Origin: Corynebacterium sp. TAE3-ERU12
GTDB lineage: Bacteria; Actinomycetota; Actinomycetes; Mycobacteriales; Mycobacteriaceae
Assembly: GCF_019209905.1 (NCBI RefSeq)
Contig: NZ_JAHUTM010000002.1
Coordinates: 124,001 to 188,000 of the forward strand
DNA: 64,000 bases
Direction of reading: 5' to 3'
Part shown: one piece after another, positions 1-9,433 of the stretch
How positions within the stretch are numbered: the stretch's first letter is position 1
How the letters are laid out: each line of letters starts with the position of its first letter
Program-made: the position numbers and the translations under genes
The notes under the pieces: model-generated
Databases searched by the model: none
What the model saw: the letters and a program-made list of their open reading frames with translations, nothing else
Told to the model about the DNA's origin: nothing

Positions 1-2
1 CG

Positions 3-2036
3 GCCAAGGAACGCGACTACATCGAGCGAAATATCCAAGCCACCCGCTACTTCTACGGGCTTACCGACGAAAACGTCACCATTGACCGCAATTGGGGCGG
101 CAAGGCCGAGAAGGCCGATGACCCGGAGGCGGCGGCTGAGGGGGCCGAGTCCATCGCTGAAGACTCCGGCACCCTGTCCAATATCCGCATCCTCGACCCT
201 GAGGTGCTGCCGCCGACGTTCACCCAGCAAAAGCAGCTGAAGAACTTCTACGGCTTCCCCGACATCCTTGCCATGGACCGCTATGAGGTCGACGGCGAAA
301 TGCAGGACTTCGTCGTCGCCGCCCGCGAGCTCAACCCGCAGACCCTGCAGGGCAACCAGAACAACTGGATTAACCGGCACACCGTGTACACCCACGGCAA
401 CGGTTTCGTCGCCGCGCCGGCCAATAAGGTCGACGAGGTCGCCGCTGAGGCCGGTTCCTCGCGTGGTGGCTACCCCATCTACACCGTGGCGGACCTCTTC
501 GAATCCGAAGACCCCAACGGCATGAACCTGGACCTGAAGCAGCCGCGCATCTACTACGGGCCGCTGATTGCTGATTCCGACGCTGACTACGCCATCGTCG
601 GCGGCAATGGTTCCGGCAACGATGTTGAGTACGACGCCGACGGCCGGAACTTCACCTATGACGGTGTCGGCGGCGTCGGCATCGGCAATGTCTTCAACCG
701 CGCCGTCTACGCCACCAACTACCAGGAACTCAACATCCTGCTCACCGACCGCATCGGCGACGACTCGAAGATCATTTTCGAGCGCGACCCCCGCGACCGC
801 GTGCAGAAAGTAGCCCCGTGGCTGACCACCGACACCCGCACCTACCCGGCCGTGATTGATGGCCGCATTAAGTGGATTGTCGACGGCTACACCACCCTGG
901 CTGATATGCCGTACTCGCAGCGCATGAGCCTGCAGGAAACCACTGCGGACTCGCTGAACCCCGACGGCACCCCGCGCCCGCTGCCGAATAATGACGTCAG
1001 TTATATCCGCAACTCGGTCAAGGCCGTGGTGGATGCCTACGACGGCACCGTGGACCTCTACGAATTCGACCAGAACGACCCGGTGCTGCAGGCCTGGATG
1101 GGGATCTTCCCCGGCGTGGTGCACCCCAACGAGCAGATCACTGACGAGCTGCGCCAGCACCTGCGCTACCCCGAGGACCTGTTCAAGGTGCAGCGCGAAC
1201 TGATGGCGAAGTACCACGTCTCTAACCCGGCGACGTTCTTCACCTCGGACTCGTTCTGGTCGGTGCCCAATGACCCCACCGCCCCAGAGGAGCAGGGCCT
1301 GTCCCAGCCGCCGTACTACGTCGTGGCTGCTGATCCGGAAACCGGCCAGCCCAGCTTCCAGCTGATTTCGGCCTACCGTGGCCTGGACCGTGAGTTCCTT
1401 GCCGCGCATATGACGGTGTCTTCTGACCCCGACGATTACGGCAAGATCACTATCCGAGCATTGCCGACGGACACCCAGACCTTGGGCCCGAAGCAGGCGC
1501 AGGACACCATGATGTCTGCCGACGAAGTCGCCCAGGACCGCACGCTGCTGGAAGGCGCCAATGTGGTGACCAACGGCAACCTGCTCACCCTGCCTGTCGG
1601 CGATGGCGAGATCCTCTACGTCGAGCCGATTTATACCCAGCGCAAGGGGCAGGAAACCGCCTTCCCGAAGCTGCTGCGCGTGCTGGTGTCCTACCGCGGT
1701 GAGGTCGGCTATGGCGCCACCGTGGCCGAAGCCCTCGACCAGGTCGGTATCGACCCGGCGGCGGCCACCCGAGTTGCCGGCGACCCCGTCGATGAAGGCG
1801 ATAAGCCCGACGACGAGAGCGATGAAGACACGAGCAAGCCTGCGGATGCTGATGACGCAGATAAGCCCTCCGGCAAGGTTGACGCTGCTGCACGCGATGC
1901 CGCGGTAGAGCGCATCAATGCCGCGTTGGACAAGCTCTCCAAGGCCCAGCGTGATGGCGATTTCGGTGCCCAGGGCCAGGCGTTGGCGGAACTGGACCAG
2001 GCTGTGCGTGATTACCAGAAGGCAAACGGACAATAA
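3..2036 (+). CDS. UPF0182 family membrane protein, C-terminal 677 residues (5' end outside window)
   Basis: The frame is open from base 3, so this is the tail of a gene that starts upstream. The visible part opens with the conserved ERDYIERNI..TRYFYGL block of the UPF0182 family (mycobacterial Rv3193c type). These proteins have an N-terminal set of about seven membrane helices, here missing, and a large extracytoplasmic domain, which is what we see. The last 80 or so residues are an acidic Asp/Glu/Lys linker followed by a short helical segment (AVERINAALDKLSKAQRDG). The function of the family is not established. It ends about 100 bp before an initiator tRNA gene on the same strand. Family assignment is firm; role unknown. 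Confidence 0.9.
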   Translation, partial: AKERDYIERNIQATRYFYGLTDENVTIDRNWGGKAEKADDPEAAAEGAESIAEDSGTLSNIRILDPEVLPPTFTQQKQLKNFYGFPDILAMDRYEVDGEMQDFVVAARELNPQTLQGNQNNWINRHTVYTHGNGFVAAPANKVDEVAAEAGSSRGGYPIYTVADLFESEDPNGMNLDLKQPRIYYGPLIADSDADYAIVGGNGSGNDVEYDADGRNFTYDGVGGVGIGNVFNRAVYATNYQELNILLTDRIGDDSKIIFERDPRDRVQKVAPWLTTDTRTYPAVIDGRIKWIVDGYTTLADMPYSQRMSLQETTADSLNPDGTPRPLPNNDVSYIRNSVKAVVDAYDGTVDLYEFDQNDPVLQAWMGIFPGVVHPNEQITDELRQHLRYPEDLFKVQRELMAKYHVSNPATFFTSDSFWSVPNDPTAPEEQGLSQPPYYVVAADPETGQPSFQLISAYRGLDREFLAAHMTVSSDPDDYGKITIRALPTDTQTLGPKQAQDTMMSADEVAQDRTLLEGANVVTNGNLLTLPVGDGEILYVEPIYTQRKGQETAFPKLLRVLVSYRGEVGYGATVAEALDQVGIDPAAATRVAGDPVDEGDKPDDESDEDTSKPADADDADKPSGKVDAAARDAAVERINAALDKLSKAQRDGDFGAQGQALAELDQAVRDYQKANGQ

Positions 2037-2133
2037 GGCGGCTGACCTGGCGATTGGTGTTTATGGCGGGGTGACTGTTAAGGTTGCACACGTTGGTCGA
2101 GAGGCCAACACCCGCTGTGAATATCACAGTCGA

Positions 2134-2210
2134 CGCGGGGTGGAGCAGCTCGGTAGCTCGCTGGGCTCATAACCCAGAGGTCACAGGTTCGAATCCTGTC
2201 CCCGCTACCA
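2134..2210 (+). tRNA. Initiator tRNA-Met (CAT)
   Basis: 77-nt cloverleaf with the 3' CCA encoded. The anticodon loop CTCATAA lies on a stem ending in three G-C pairs (CTGGG/CCCAG), the initiator hallmark. The first base C1 faces U72 and cannot pair, the second initiator hallmark, here in the C-U form I recall from mycobacteria. The T arm GTTCGAATC is canonical. An intrinsic terminator follows 10 bases after the CCA. Confidence 0.96.
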
Positions 2211-2220
2211 CGTTCGATTG

Positions 2221-2249
2221 AACCCCCTGGACTTCGGTCCGGGGGGTTT
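2221..2249 (+). terminator. Intrinsic terminator of initiator tRNA
   Basis: GC-rich hairpin with a TTCG tetraloop (stem AACCCCCTGGAC against GTCCGGGGGGTT) running into a short T stretch, directly after the tRNA. Confidence 0.8.
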
Positions 2250-2287
2250 CGTCATGTCTGGGGGAGGGGCTGTGACCTCGTCGGTGG

Positions 2288-2355
2288 CAGATCCGTACCG
2301 ATTGCGCAGATCCGTGCGAAATTCCGTACGGATCTGCGCAATTGGTACGGATCTG
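2288..2355. repeat. 68-bp inverted repeat, REP-like palindrome
   Basis: Arms of 28 bases (2288-2315 and 2328-2355) are complementary except for one G-T position, around a 12-base loop. Each arm holds two related units of the type GCAGATCCGT/ACGGATCTGC, so the element looks built from an internal repeat. It lies between the tRNA terminator and the tail of the minus-strand YbjN-like gene and may also act as that gene's 3' hairpin. No second copy was noticed in the window. Confidence 0.8.
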
Positions 2356-2387
2356 TGGTGGTGGGGGGGCGGAAGCGGCGCGGCGGG

Positions 2388-3293
2388 CTACGCCAAGCCG
2401 AAATCAGCGCAGTATTGCTGTGCCGCGTCGACGAGCACGGTGACCGCAGCGTCGATATAGTCGGCCAGCTGCTCATCGGTGATGCCAGCACCGGTCGGCA
2501 CGCTGAGATCAAAGGCCATGAACACATCGCCGTCATCGACGCGGTCGGGGTGGGCAACTCCGAGCACAACATCCCGGTTGTACTCGTTGGCCCACTCGAG
2601 CAGGTCGTCATAACGCTCAGCTGGCAGGCAATTCGCCAACGGCAGGACTGAGGCTTCGAAGAAGTCTGGGTCGCCGTCGCTGATATCGACATCAATATTG
2701 TCCACGTACACCGTCCAGCTGTCCTCGCGCACTCGCTCGGGCTTACCTAGGTCGGCGGCGATAATCGCATCGTGGACGCGGTCGGTGTGTGCGTCGAGTT
2801 CTGGTGTCGGCAGGGCGATGTCTTCGGAGGCTTCGATGGGCTTATTTAGCTTTGTCGGTAAGTGCTGGCGGGTGATGCCGCCGTCGGCACGCGGGGTGAA
2901 TGCGGGGAACTGGTCGATGATGTCCAGGGCAATGTCGTGTAGTTCGGGCAGTCCGACGCCGAAGAATTGCAGCAGTTGAGCGTCGGTGGCGCCGGCCTGG
3001 GTGGGCAAGGCCATGGTCAGGTGGCAGCGGCCGTCCTCGTGGACAGCAAGTTTTGCCCAGTCATTGGTGGTGTGGACTTCTTCAGCGAAGCGGGCGAGGG
3101 CGGCGTGGTCGTCGGCAAGCGCGGTGCCGTGCAGCTCGCCGACGGCGTAGGTGTGTGGGCCTTCGGTGACGATGAGGAAGGCCAGTTCGCGGAATCCCAG
3201 CCACAGGGCGTCGCCAGGGGTGTCGTACCAGGTGTAGCCCAGGTCATCGAGGGCGTCGGCGATGCGTTCTAGGGTCACCGGGGTGGGGGTCAT
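2388..3293 (-). CDS. Two-domain YbjN-like protein
   Basis: 301 residues, acidic, with no signal peptide or membrane segment, so probably cytoplasmic. Two halves (about 1-140 and 160-301) look alike: each starts with a helix like LERIADALDDLGYTW or VHDAIIAADL, then short strands, then a long C-terminal helix. This is the type III chaperone-like fold of YbjN family proteins, often duplicated in corynebacteria. The exact function is unknown. The ATG has a good ribosome-binding site (GAGGAG). The family call rests on pattern, not on a profile search. Confidence 0.75.
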   Translation of the reverse strand: MTPTPVTLERIADALDDLGYTWYDTPGDALWLGFRELAFLIVTEGPHTYAVGELHGTALADDHAALARFAEEVHTTNDWAKLAVHEDGRCHLTMALPTQAGATDAQLLQFFGVGLPELHDIALDIIDQFPAFTPRADGGITRQHLPTKLNKPIEASEDIALPTPELDAHTDRVHDAIIAADLGKPERVREDSWTVYVDNIDVDISDGDPDFFEASVLPLANCLPAERYDDLLEWANEYNRDVVLGVAHPDRVDDGDVFMAFDLSVPTGAGITDEQLADYIDAAVTVLVDAAQQYCADFGLA

Positions 3294-3727
3294 GTCAGTC
3301 TCCTCGTGAGTGGGCGGCCAGGGAACCAGCGTATCGCGTCTGGTTGGATTGCCTACGCGACATCGGAAATGGGGAAATCCCAGGAAATGAGGTGAATTTC
3401 GTTTATAACGAAATCGTTACCGAATAATATTGAGAAACGTGGACGTCATTATTCGGGGCGTTTGTGGGGGCTTGAAATTCGGCGAAAGGCCAGCGTAGGG
3501 CGATGTTTGCCGCGTTTTAAGCTTCTTAAGCATTTATTAGAAAGGTGTCGGCAATGGGGAGTTTGGTGAATGGTTTTCAATTCGTTGCCGTTCCTTAACG
3601 GTAAACGGCGCAAACCTGGGCTACTGTGGCAAACAAGCCATTAGGTGAACGAGATTGCCCCGGCAAACAGTCGAGCAACTCACACCACCTATGGATGTAG
3701 TACCACCCAACAAATAGGAGTTAACAC
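3294..3727. other. 434-bp AT-richer intergenic region with two dyads
   Basis: Holds the divergent upstream regions of the YbjN-like gene (minus) and the PRC-barrel gene (plus). No convincing coding frame. It contains a perfect dyad with 8-bp arms and 3-bp spacer (3396-3403 ATTTCGTT, 3407-3414 AACGAAAT). It also has a second, looser inverted repeat (CCGAATAAT at 3420-3428, ATTATTCGG at 3448-3456). Local AT content is clearly above the neighbours. A ribosome-binding site (AGGAG) precedes the plus-strand ATG. Confidence 0.6.
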
Positions 3728-4498
3728 ATGGGTAAGAAGAACATTCGGGACCTTTTCAACGCCACCGCCTACGACAAGGACGGCGACAAGCTGGGCGACG
3801 TCAAGGAGGTCTTCGTTGACGAGCAGACCGGTCAGCCGACCTTCGTCGAGGTCAGCCACGGCCTGTTCGGCATGAGCAGCTCCCTGGTCCCGATGCGCGG
3901 CCACCACTTCGAAGGTGAAGAGCTCAAGCTCGCCTTCGGCAAGGACCGCATCAAGGACGCTCCCGAGATGGATGCCGATAAGGCACTGTCCCCGGACGAA
4001 GAGCGCACCGTTTACGCCCACTACGGCGTTGACTCCCTCGACAATGTCGAGAATTACGACGCCGGCCGCACCGAGGCCCGCGAAGAGCACGCACCGGCCG
4101 CCGGCCACGTTGACGGCGCCAATAGCAATGACGACACCCTGATCCGCTCCGAGGAGCGCCTCAATGTCTCTACCGACCGCGTTGCTTCGGAGACCGCCCG
4201 TCTGCGCAAGTACGTCGTCACCGAGACCGAGCAGGTCGAGGTTCCGGTGTCCCACGAAGAGGTCCGCCTCGAGCGCGAGCCCATCTCCGCTGAGGAAGCC
4301 GCCAAGATCAAGGATTCCCACATCGGTGAGGAAGAGGTCGAGCTGACCCTCCACGAAGAGCGCGTCAACGTCGACAAGGAGACCGTCCCGGTGGAGAAGG
4401 TCAAGATGTCCAAGGAGCAGGTCGATGGCACCCGCACCGTCGAGGGCGAGGTCCGCAAGGAACGCTTCGAGACCAATGCTGACGAGACTCGTCGCTAA
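3728..4498 (+). CDS. PRC-barrel and DUF2382 domain stress protein
   Basis: 256 residues. An N-terminal PRC-barrel (about 8-80; DKDGDKLGDVKEVFVDEQTG) is followed by an acidic linker and a C-terminal DUF2382 domain (about 139-250) with its pattern of RSEERLNV, VPVSHEEVRLEREPI and LHEERVNVDKETVPVEKV. In Actinobacteria and Deinococcus such fusions are linked to stress adaptation; the biochemical role is not settled. No signal peptide. It stands alone, with a long regulated-looking upstream region, a strong ribosome-binding site (AGGAG) and its own terminator, which suggests high, conditional expression. Confidence 0.88.
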   Translation: MGKKNIRDLFNATAYDKDGDKLGDVKEVFVDEQTGQPTFVEVSHGLFGMSSSLVPMRGHHFEGEELKLAFGKDRIKDAPEMDADKALSPDEERTVYAHYGVDSLDNVENYDAGRTEAREEHAPAAGHVDGANSNDDTLIRSEERLNVSTDRVASETARLRKYVVTETEQVEVPVSHEEVRLEREPISAEEAAKIKDSHIGEEEVELTLHEERVNVDKETVPVEKVKMSKEQVDGTRTVEGEVRKERFETNADETRR

Positions 4499-4523
4499 GT
4501 CCCGCTGAGACCCTCAGATAGTT

Positions 4524-4555
4524 AAACCCCCAAGGCTTCGGCCTCGGGGGTTTTT
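4524..4555 (+). terminator. Intrinsic terminator of PRC-barrel gene
   Basis: Hairpin AAACCCCC..AGGC-TTCG-GCCT..GGGGGTTT followed by T residues, 26 bases after the stop codon. Confidence 0.85.
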
Positions 4556-4591
4556 CCGTGTCCGCGGCAGAAAAACCGTTAGTATTTCCCG

Positions 4592-5704
4592 GTGGCTAAC
4601 CACCAAACCGACCGTTGGGTACCGGAGCTCACCTCCGTCCGCGCCTTCGCAGCATGGGCTATCTGTATTACCCACGCTGCCTTCTGGACTGGCGGCTATA
4701 CCGACGATCTGGCAGGCCGTATCGCTGCTCGTTTCGAAATCGGGGTCACCGTTTTCTTCGTGCTCTCGGGGTTTTTGCTGTTTAGGCCGTGGGTTGCTGC
4801 GCTTTCCGACGGGCCGCGCCCGAACCTGCGTCGCTACGCCCGGCATCGGATAACCCGCATCCTGCCGGGGTACTGGATTACCGTGCTGGTGGTCTACGCC
4901 CTGGACATCTGGCCGCGCGGGGGAGCGGAGCATATTGCCGCTGAGAAAGCCTCCGCCGATGTGCCCGGCACCGGCCTGGAGGGCCTGCTGCGCACCATGA
5001 CGTTCTGGCAGTCGGCCGAGTTCGGCTGGTTCCACCCGGGCCTGAGCCAGATGTGGTCGCTGGTGGTGGAGGTCGGTTTCTACCTGGTGTTGCCGCTGGT
5101 GGGGATGGCCGTGTGGTGGTTGTGCCGGGGGCAGTGGCGGCCGGTGCGGGCGGCCCTTATTGTGGTCGCCTTCGGGCTGGTCTCGCCGCTGTGGCTGTGG
5201 GCGGTGCACGCTTGCGACAGTCTGGAAATGATTGCTCTGCTGTGGCCGCCTGGGTATTTCGACTGGTTCGCCGCGGGCATGCTGATGGCTATTGGTAGCC
5301 GCTGCGGTTGGCAGGTGCCTGCCTGGGTTGGTTGGCCTATTGCCGCGGTGTTCGCTGCTTTGGCGGTGACCCCCATTGCGGGGCCGGCAACGCTGGTGCC
5401 CGCCGATCTTTCCACGGTGCTCGCCAAGAATGTGGTGTACCTGCTGCTGGGCGTGGCGATTATGGCGCCGGTAATGCTCGGAGGCATCAGTTGGCTGCGG
5501 CACCCGGTGCTGGTGTGGTTGGGCGAGAACTCCTATGAGTTCTTCCTGGTCCACCTCATCGTCATGGAATACGTCATGCCGCTGCTGGGCTATCCGCTAT
5601 TTACCGGTTCGATGTGGCTGGTGTTGGTGGTCACCACAGCGGTAGCGGTCCCCGTGGCGTGGGGTTTGCGGGTGCTTACCGACGCTATAACCGGCCGGAA
5701 CTAA
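4592..5704 (+). CDS. Membrane acyltransferase, acyltransferase-3 family
   Basis: 370 residues with about ten hydrophobic helices. The N-terminus has the family signature: LTSVRAFAAWAICITHAAF with the catalytic-type His, then GVTVFFVLSGFLLFRP. Members O-acylate sugars, cell-wall glycans or lipids at the membrane; the substrate here cannot be read from sequence. The GTG start is chosen because a -10 hexamer TAGTAT (4580-4585) ends six bases before it, which fits a leaderless transcript, and no ribosome-binding site is present. The stop codon overlaps the stop of the convergent gene. Confidence 0.87.
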   Translation: MANHQTDRWVPELTSVRAFAAWAICITHAAFWTGGYTDDLAGRIAARFEIGVTVFFVLSGFLLFRPWVAALSDGPRPNLRRYARHRITRILPGYWITVLVVYALDIWPRGGAEHIAAEKASADVPGTGLEGLLRTMTFWQSAEFGWFHPGLSQMWSLVVEVGFYLVLPLVGMAVWWLCRGQWRPVRAALIVVAFGLVSPLWLWAVHACDSLEMIALLWPPGYFDWFAAGMLMAIGSRCGWQVPAWVGWPIAAVFAALAVTPIAGPATLVPADLSTVLAKNVVYLLLGVAIMAPVMLGGISWLRHPVLVWLGENSYEFFLVHLIVMEYVMPLLGYPLFTGSMWLVLVVTTAVAVPVAWGLRVLTDAITGRN

Positions 5705-5955
5705 GCACGCATCCGGGCGCGTTGTGCGATCTGGCGCAGCGCTTCCCGGTCAATTTCGCCGGACTGGACGGCCCGCTGCAATTTGTGCACCACAACTGGG
5801 CAATTCGAGCAGCGGACACGTTTCTGGCAGCACCGCGATTTCGGGGTGATGGTGGCCATTTTCAGGCCGGCCAGCGGGGATTTCGGCTCGGCGTCAAGCA
5901 GATCCAGCGCAGAGCCGTATCGCTCTAGTCGTCTGGTGCGTTTCTGCTTAGCCAT
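5701..5955 (-). CDS. Small Cys-containing conserved hypothetical protein
   Basis: 84 residues, very basic (MAKQKRTRRLERYG). A cysteine cluster (SRCCQKRVRCSNCPVVVHKLQ) could bind a metal, followed by a helical tail. I recognise it only as a corynebacterial-type hypothetical protein. The ATG at 5955 is preferred over one four codons earlier because TATGCT (5968-5963) sits seven bases upstream, giving a leaderless start. It lies 25 bases after hisN on the same strand. Its stop overlaps the stop of the convergent acyltransferase by three bases. Confidence 0.7.
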   Translation of the reverse strand: MAKQKRTRRLERYGSALDLLDAEPKSPLAGLKMATITPKSRCCQKRVRCSNCPVVVHKLQRAVQSGEIDREALRQIAQRARMRA

Positions 5956-5980
5956 ACCGAGCAGCATAGCGCACCCATAC

Positions 5981-6775
5981 TTAATCTTCTGAGGATATGG
6001 TCAATTTTGCTAGGGCGCGCTCATGAAGCAGCCCGTTGGTGGCGATAGCGTCCCCGCCATGCGGGCCCGCCGCGCCGGATAGGGAAGTGAACTGGCCGCC
6101 AGCCTCAGTCACCAGAATCGACAGTGGCGCCAGGTCCCACAGGCTGACCTCCGGTTCTGCGGCAATATCGACGGCGCCCTCGGCCACCAGGCAGTAGGAG
6201 AAAAAATCACCGAAGCCGCGCAGCCGCCATGCCTGGTCGGTCAGTTCAATTAACTGTTCGCGCAGGCCACGGTCATGCCAGCCGGATAGCGAAGAAATAG
6301 AGATCGAGCAGTCACTGATCTCGGAGACCTTCGATACCCGCAGTCGGCGCGTTTCGCCCGCGAAGCAACGCCAAGCGCCGGCGCCCGCAGCAGCCCACCA
6401 GCGCCGCGCCAGGGCAGGGGCGCTGACTACGCCGACGACTGGTTCGCCGTCGACAAGCAGTGCGATAAGAGTGGCCCACACCGGCACCCCGCGCACGAAA
6501 TTCTTGGTGCCGTCGATGGGATCGATCACCCACTGGCGCCCAGAAAGCGTGGTATCGCCGCCGAATTCCTCGCCGAGGACCTCATCGTCGGGACGCTGTT
6601 GGGCCAGGGCAGCGCGCAATAGACGTTCAGTATCTAGGTCCGCGTCGGAGACTGGGGTGAGGTCCGGTTTGCTGGAGACGTCGAGGTCCGCGGCCTCAAA
6701 CCGGGACATGGTGAGCCCATCGGCGTACTCGGCTAATTGCTGGGCAAGGGCGAGGTCATCGGCGTAGTCGCTCAT
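5981..6775 (-). CDS. hisN: Histidinol-phosphatase, inositol-monophosphatase type
   Basis: 264 residues of the Mg-dependent inositol monophosphatase family. Metal-binding motifs are present: GEE (68-70), DPIDGTKNF (85-93) and the C-terminal [15 protein letters not shown]. In corynebacteria the protein at this locus is HisN, which removes phosphate from histidinol phosphate in histidine synthesis. The name rests on similarity and on its position beside impA, prfB and ftsE. The start at 6775 (MSDYADD) is fixed by TAGACT seven bases upstream, a leaderless signal. It diverges from the next gene through a shared promoter. Confidence 0.85.
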   Translation of the reverse strand: MSDYADDLALAQQLAEYADGLTMSRFEAADLDVSSKPDLTPVSDADLDTERLLRAALAQQRPDDEVLGEEFGGDTTLSGRQWVIDPIDGTKNFVRGVPVWATLIALLVDGEPVVGVVSAPALARRWWAAAGAGAWRCFAGETRRLRVSKVSEISDCSISISSLSGWHDRGLREQLIELTDQAWRLRGFGDFFSYCLVAEGAVDIAAEPEVSLWDLAPLSILVTEAGGQFTSLSGAAGPHGGDAIATNGLLHERALAKLTISSED

Positions 6776-6794
6776 GGACGGTAGTCTAACCGGC
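6776..6794. promoter_or_regulatory. Divergent promoter with overlapping -10 elements
   Basis: Only 19 bases separate two start codons that face away from each other. On the plus strand TAGTCT (6782-6787) lies seven bases before the ATG at 6795. On the minus strand TAGACT (6788-6783) lies seven bases before the hisN ATG at 6775. The two hexamers overlap by five base pairs, so both genes should make leaderless mRNAs and polymerases would compete for the site. Confidence 0.75.
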
Positions 6795-7451
6795 ATGTTC
6801 CACGCCCTGGCTTATGCGCTGATCGACTCCATCAACGTGTTGTTGATCGGGGTCCTGGTTGCGCTTGGCATCACCGTGCCGGCAGGGCGCTACCGTCGCG
6901 TCGCGCCGCTGCTGGTTATTGGCGACTGGTTGGGTGTGCTCGTCCCGGCACTATTGGTGCTGCTCGTTTTCGACGGCAATGAGGAAACGGTGCGCCACGT
7001 GGTGGAATCGCCCATTTTCGGCTGGTTGCTGCTGATAACTGGTGTCGCCACCGCGATTCTTACCGTCCGTGGTGGGGATTCCAGCGGCATTGTGCAGAAA
7101 ATTCTCGGCCCCCTGCAGCACCCCTCGCCGCTGACTGTGGTGATCGGGTTCGGGCTGGGGGCCATCCAGTCGCTGACTTCAGTGCCGTTTTTCGCCGGTC
7201 TTGCGGTGTTGTCGGCGGAGGGTCTGCCCGCATTCCAGCGCTATGCCGGGCTGCCGCTGTATGCCATGGTGGCGCTGTCCATCCCGACGCTGTGCGGGCT
7301 GGGGATCGCGGTTGTGCGGCACCGGCCGGCGTCATTGCCAGGGCGTATTTTCGCCGCTGCCCGCCGTAACCAGGTGGTCGTTGGTAGGGCAGCGGGTTAC
7401 CTGGTTGCGGTGCTGCTGGTTGTTATCGGCGCGTTCCGGATTTGGGGTTAG
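6795..7451 (+). CDS. Six-helix inner-membrane protein, GAP/LysE-like
   Basis: 218 residues, about six hydrophobic helices with short loops ([44 protein letters not shown] and others). It resembles the GAP family of actinobacterial membrane proteins, whose substrate is unknown. The start MFHALAY is chosen from the -10 at 6782-6787; an earlier in-frame ATG at 6774 overlaps the hisN start and is less likely. The stop overlaps that of impA by four bases. I recall no gene at this place between hisN and impA in C. glutamicum, so it may be an insertion here. Confidence 0.75.
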   Translation: MFHALAYALIDSINVLLIGVLVALGITVPAGRYRRVAPLLVIGDWLGVLVPALLVLLVFDGNEETVRHVVESPIFGWLLLITGVATAILTVRGGDSSGIVQKILGPLQHPSPLTVVIGFGLGAIQSLTSVPFFAGLAVLSAEGLPAFQRYAGLPLYAMVALSIPTLCGLGIAVVRHRPASLPGRIFAAARRNQVVVGRAAGYLVAVLLVVIGAFRIWG

Positions 7452-8215
7452 CCCAGTATCTCGGCGATTTCGTCGACCACATTGGCGGGCCCGGCCACCC
7501 GCCACGCACCTGCGAGTGTGCCGGAACCGCCAACTCCGGCGACCAGCGCGGCCCCGGGTAACCAATCCCACGGGGCGACGCTGCGTTGGAACCAGGCGCC
7601 TACGCGGCCTTCGGCGACTCCGGCGAGATCCATGGAGGCGGAGCCGAGGACGCGCCAGGTGGCGAATTTGCCCACCGCGGTCAGCCACGGCCCGACTGCG
7701 CGGTCGCCTTCGCGGGCGAAATGGGTGCCGTGTAGGTAGGTGCCCACACTGAGTTCGGCTGGGTCTGCCGGTGCGAGTTCGGGCAGGGCGGTGCCAGCTT
7801 TGGTCGTCGGCAAGCCGGGCCCGCCGACGTAGGTGGTGTCGGAGGCGACATGGTGTACCGCGCCGAGAATGAGCCGGTCTGGGTCGCGGGGGTCGCCTTC
7901 TACCAGGGCAATTGCCGAGCACCAGTAGTCGGAGCCGGAGGTGAAGTTATAGGTGCCGTCAACGGGGTCGATAACCCAGGTGCGGCCGCTGGTGCCGTCG
8001 GCAGCTGAGCCTTCTTCGCCGAGGATGCCGTCGTCGGGACGCAATTTCGCCAGCGTATCGACGGTGAGTTTTTCGGCGGCGCGGTCCGCGGCGGTGACCA
8101 CATCGGAGATTGAGGTCTTGAATTCAGTTTCGAGGCCATCGGCGCGCATCCGTGCGGCTAGCTGTGCGGCCTGGGTGACCGTGTGGGCGGCAAGCTGGGC
8201 GTCTGTGAGGCTCAT
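7448..8215 (-). CDS. impA: Inositol monophosphatase family protein
   Basis: 255 residues with the family motifs [18 protein letters not shown] and, near the C-terminus, [16 protein letters not shown]. It likely dephosphorylates inositol-1-phosphate or a similar sugar phosphate; inositol feeds phosphatidylinositol and mycothiol synthesis in this group. It is a paralogue of hisN, with a more divergent C-terminal half. The start at 8215 is supported by a -10-like CACAAT seven bases upstream; an ATG three codons earlier is possible. The frame stays open far upstream but that part is antisense to prfB and not coding. Confidence 0.82.
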   Translation of the reverse strand: MSLTDAQLAAHTVTQAAQLAARMRADGLETEFKTSISDVVTAADRAAEKLTVDTLAKLRPDDGILGEEGSAADGTSGRTWVIDPVDGTYNFTSGSDYWCSAIALVEGDPRDPDRLILGAVHHVASDTTYVGGPGLPTTKAGTALPELAPADPAELSVGTYLHGTHFAREGDRAVGPWLTAVGKFATWRVLGSASMDLAGVAEGRVGAWFQRSVAPWDWLPGAALVAGVGGSGTLAGAWRVAGPANVVDEIAEILG

Positions 8216-8275
8216 AGCCCCCATTGTGCCCACCACTGCCGTCGTCTGCTTGGTGGCGCCACTAGAGTGGGCCGC

Positions 8276-9385
8276 GTGAATCCTGATGCTGCCGCAGAAC
8301 TCAAGGAACTCGACGTCACGCTGACCACTATCGAGAAGGTGGTGGACCCAGCGGAGCTTGGCGATCGCATCCGTGAGCTTGAAGCGCAGGCTTCGGACCC
8401 TAGTTTGTGGGATGACCCGGATCATGCCCAGCAGGTCACCAGTGAGCTTTCCGCGAAGCAGGCGAAGCTGAAGAAGGTCCAGGCGCTGCGCCAACGCTTG
8501 GAGGATCTGCCGGTGATGTATGAGCTTGCCGACGATGAATCCGACGCTGATGCGCATCAGCTTGCCGACGCTGAACTGGCCGAGCTGCGCCACGCCATCC
8601 AGGCGCTGGAAGTAACCACGATGCTGTCCGGCGAGTATGACCAGCGTGAGGCGGTTATCAATATCCGCTCCGGTGCCGGTGGCGTGGACGCGGCTGATTT
8701 CGCCGAGATGTTGATGCGGATGTACCTGCGGTGGGCGGAAAAGTCCGGCTATAAGGTCGATGTGTATGACACTTCCTATGCCGAGGAGGCGGGGCTGAAG
8801 TCGGCGACTTTTGTGGTGCACGGTGAGTACACCTACGGCACGTTGAGTGTGGAGCAGGGCACGCATCGACTGGTGCGGTTGTCGCCTTTTGATAATCAGG
8901 GCCGGCGGCAGACTTCTTTTGCCGAGGTTGAGGTGCTGCCGGTGGTGGAGCAGACCGACTCCATTGATGTGCCTGATGCGGATCTGAAGGTGGATGTGTA
9001 TCGCTCCTCCGGTCCTGGTGGGCAGTCGGTGAATACCACGGACTCGGCGGTGCGGTTGACGCATATTCCCACTGGCATCGTGGTGACCTGCCAGAACGAG
9101 AAGTCGCAGCATCAGAACAAGGCGTCGGCACTGAGAGTCTTGCAGGCGAAGTTGCTGGAGTTGAAGCGCCAAGAAGAGCGCGCGGAGATGGACGCGCTGG
9201 GTGCTGGTGGTAATGCCTCGTGGGGTAATCAGATGCGTTCTTATGTGTTGCACCCGTATCAGATGGTGAAGGACCTGCGGACGAATTACGAGGTCAATAA
9301 TCCCGATGCGGTGCTGGGCGGGGATATTGATGGCTTTTTGGAGGCCGGTATTCGCTGGCGTATGGACGAGCAGCAGCAGGCATAG
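8276..9385 (+). CDS. prfB: Peptide chain release factor 2
   Basis: 369 residues, full length for RF2. It reads UGA and UAA stop codons: the SPF anticodon-like tripeptide occurs in [15 protein letters not shown], and the GGQ hydrolysis motif in [17 protein letters not shown]. There is no internal frameshift site of the E. coli type; the frame is continuous. The GTG start follows TAGAGT (8263-8268) by seven bases, so the mRNA is probably leaderless. It precedes ftsE-ftsX as in other corynebacteria. Confidence 0.96.
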   Translation: MNPDAAAELKELDVTLTTIEKVVDPAELGDRIRELEAQASDPSLWDDPDHAQQVTSELSAKQAKLKKVQALRQRLEDLPVMYELADDESDADAHQLADAELAELRHAIQALEVTTMLSGEYDQREAVINIRSGAGGVDAADFAEMLMRMYLRWAEKSGYKVDVYDTSYAEEAGLKSATFVVHGEYTYGTLSVEQGTHRLVRLSPFDNQGRRQTSFAEVEVLPVVEQTDSIDVPDADLKVDVYRSSGPGGQSVNTTDSAVRLTHIPTGIVVTCQNEKSQHQNKASALRVLQAKLLELKRQEERAEMDALGAGGNASWGNQMRSYVLHPYQMVKDLRTNYEVNNPDAVLGGDIDGFLEAGIRWRMDEQQQA

Positions 9386-9433
9386 CGCAGCCGTCTGTGA
9401 ATTTTGGGGCGCGTGTGACTATTGTTGCGTCTT

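Noticed and set aside
8216..9253. Long upstream extension of the impA frame
   Set aside because: The extension is antisense to prfB; family length and the -10-like signal support a start at 8215.
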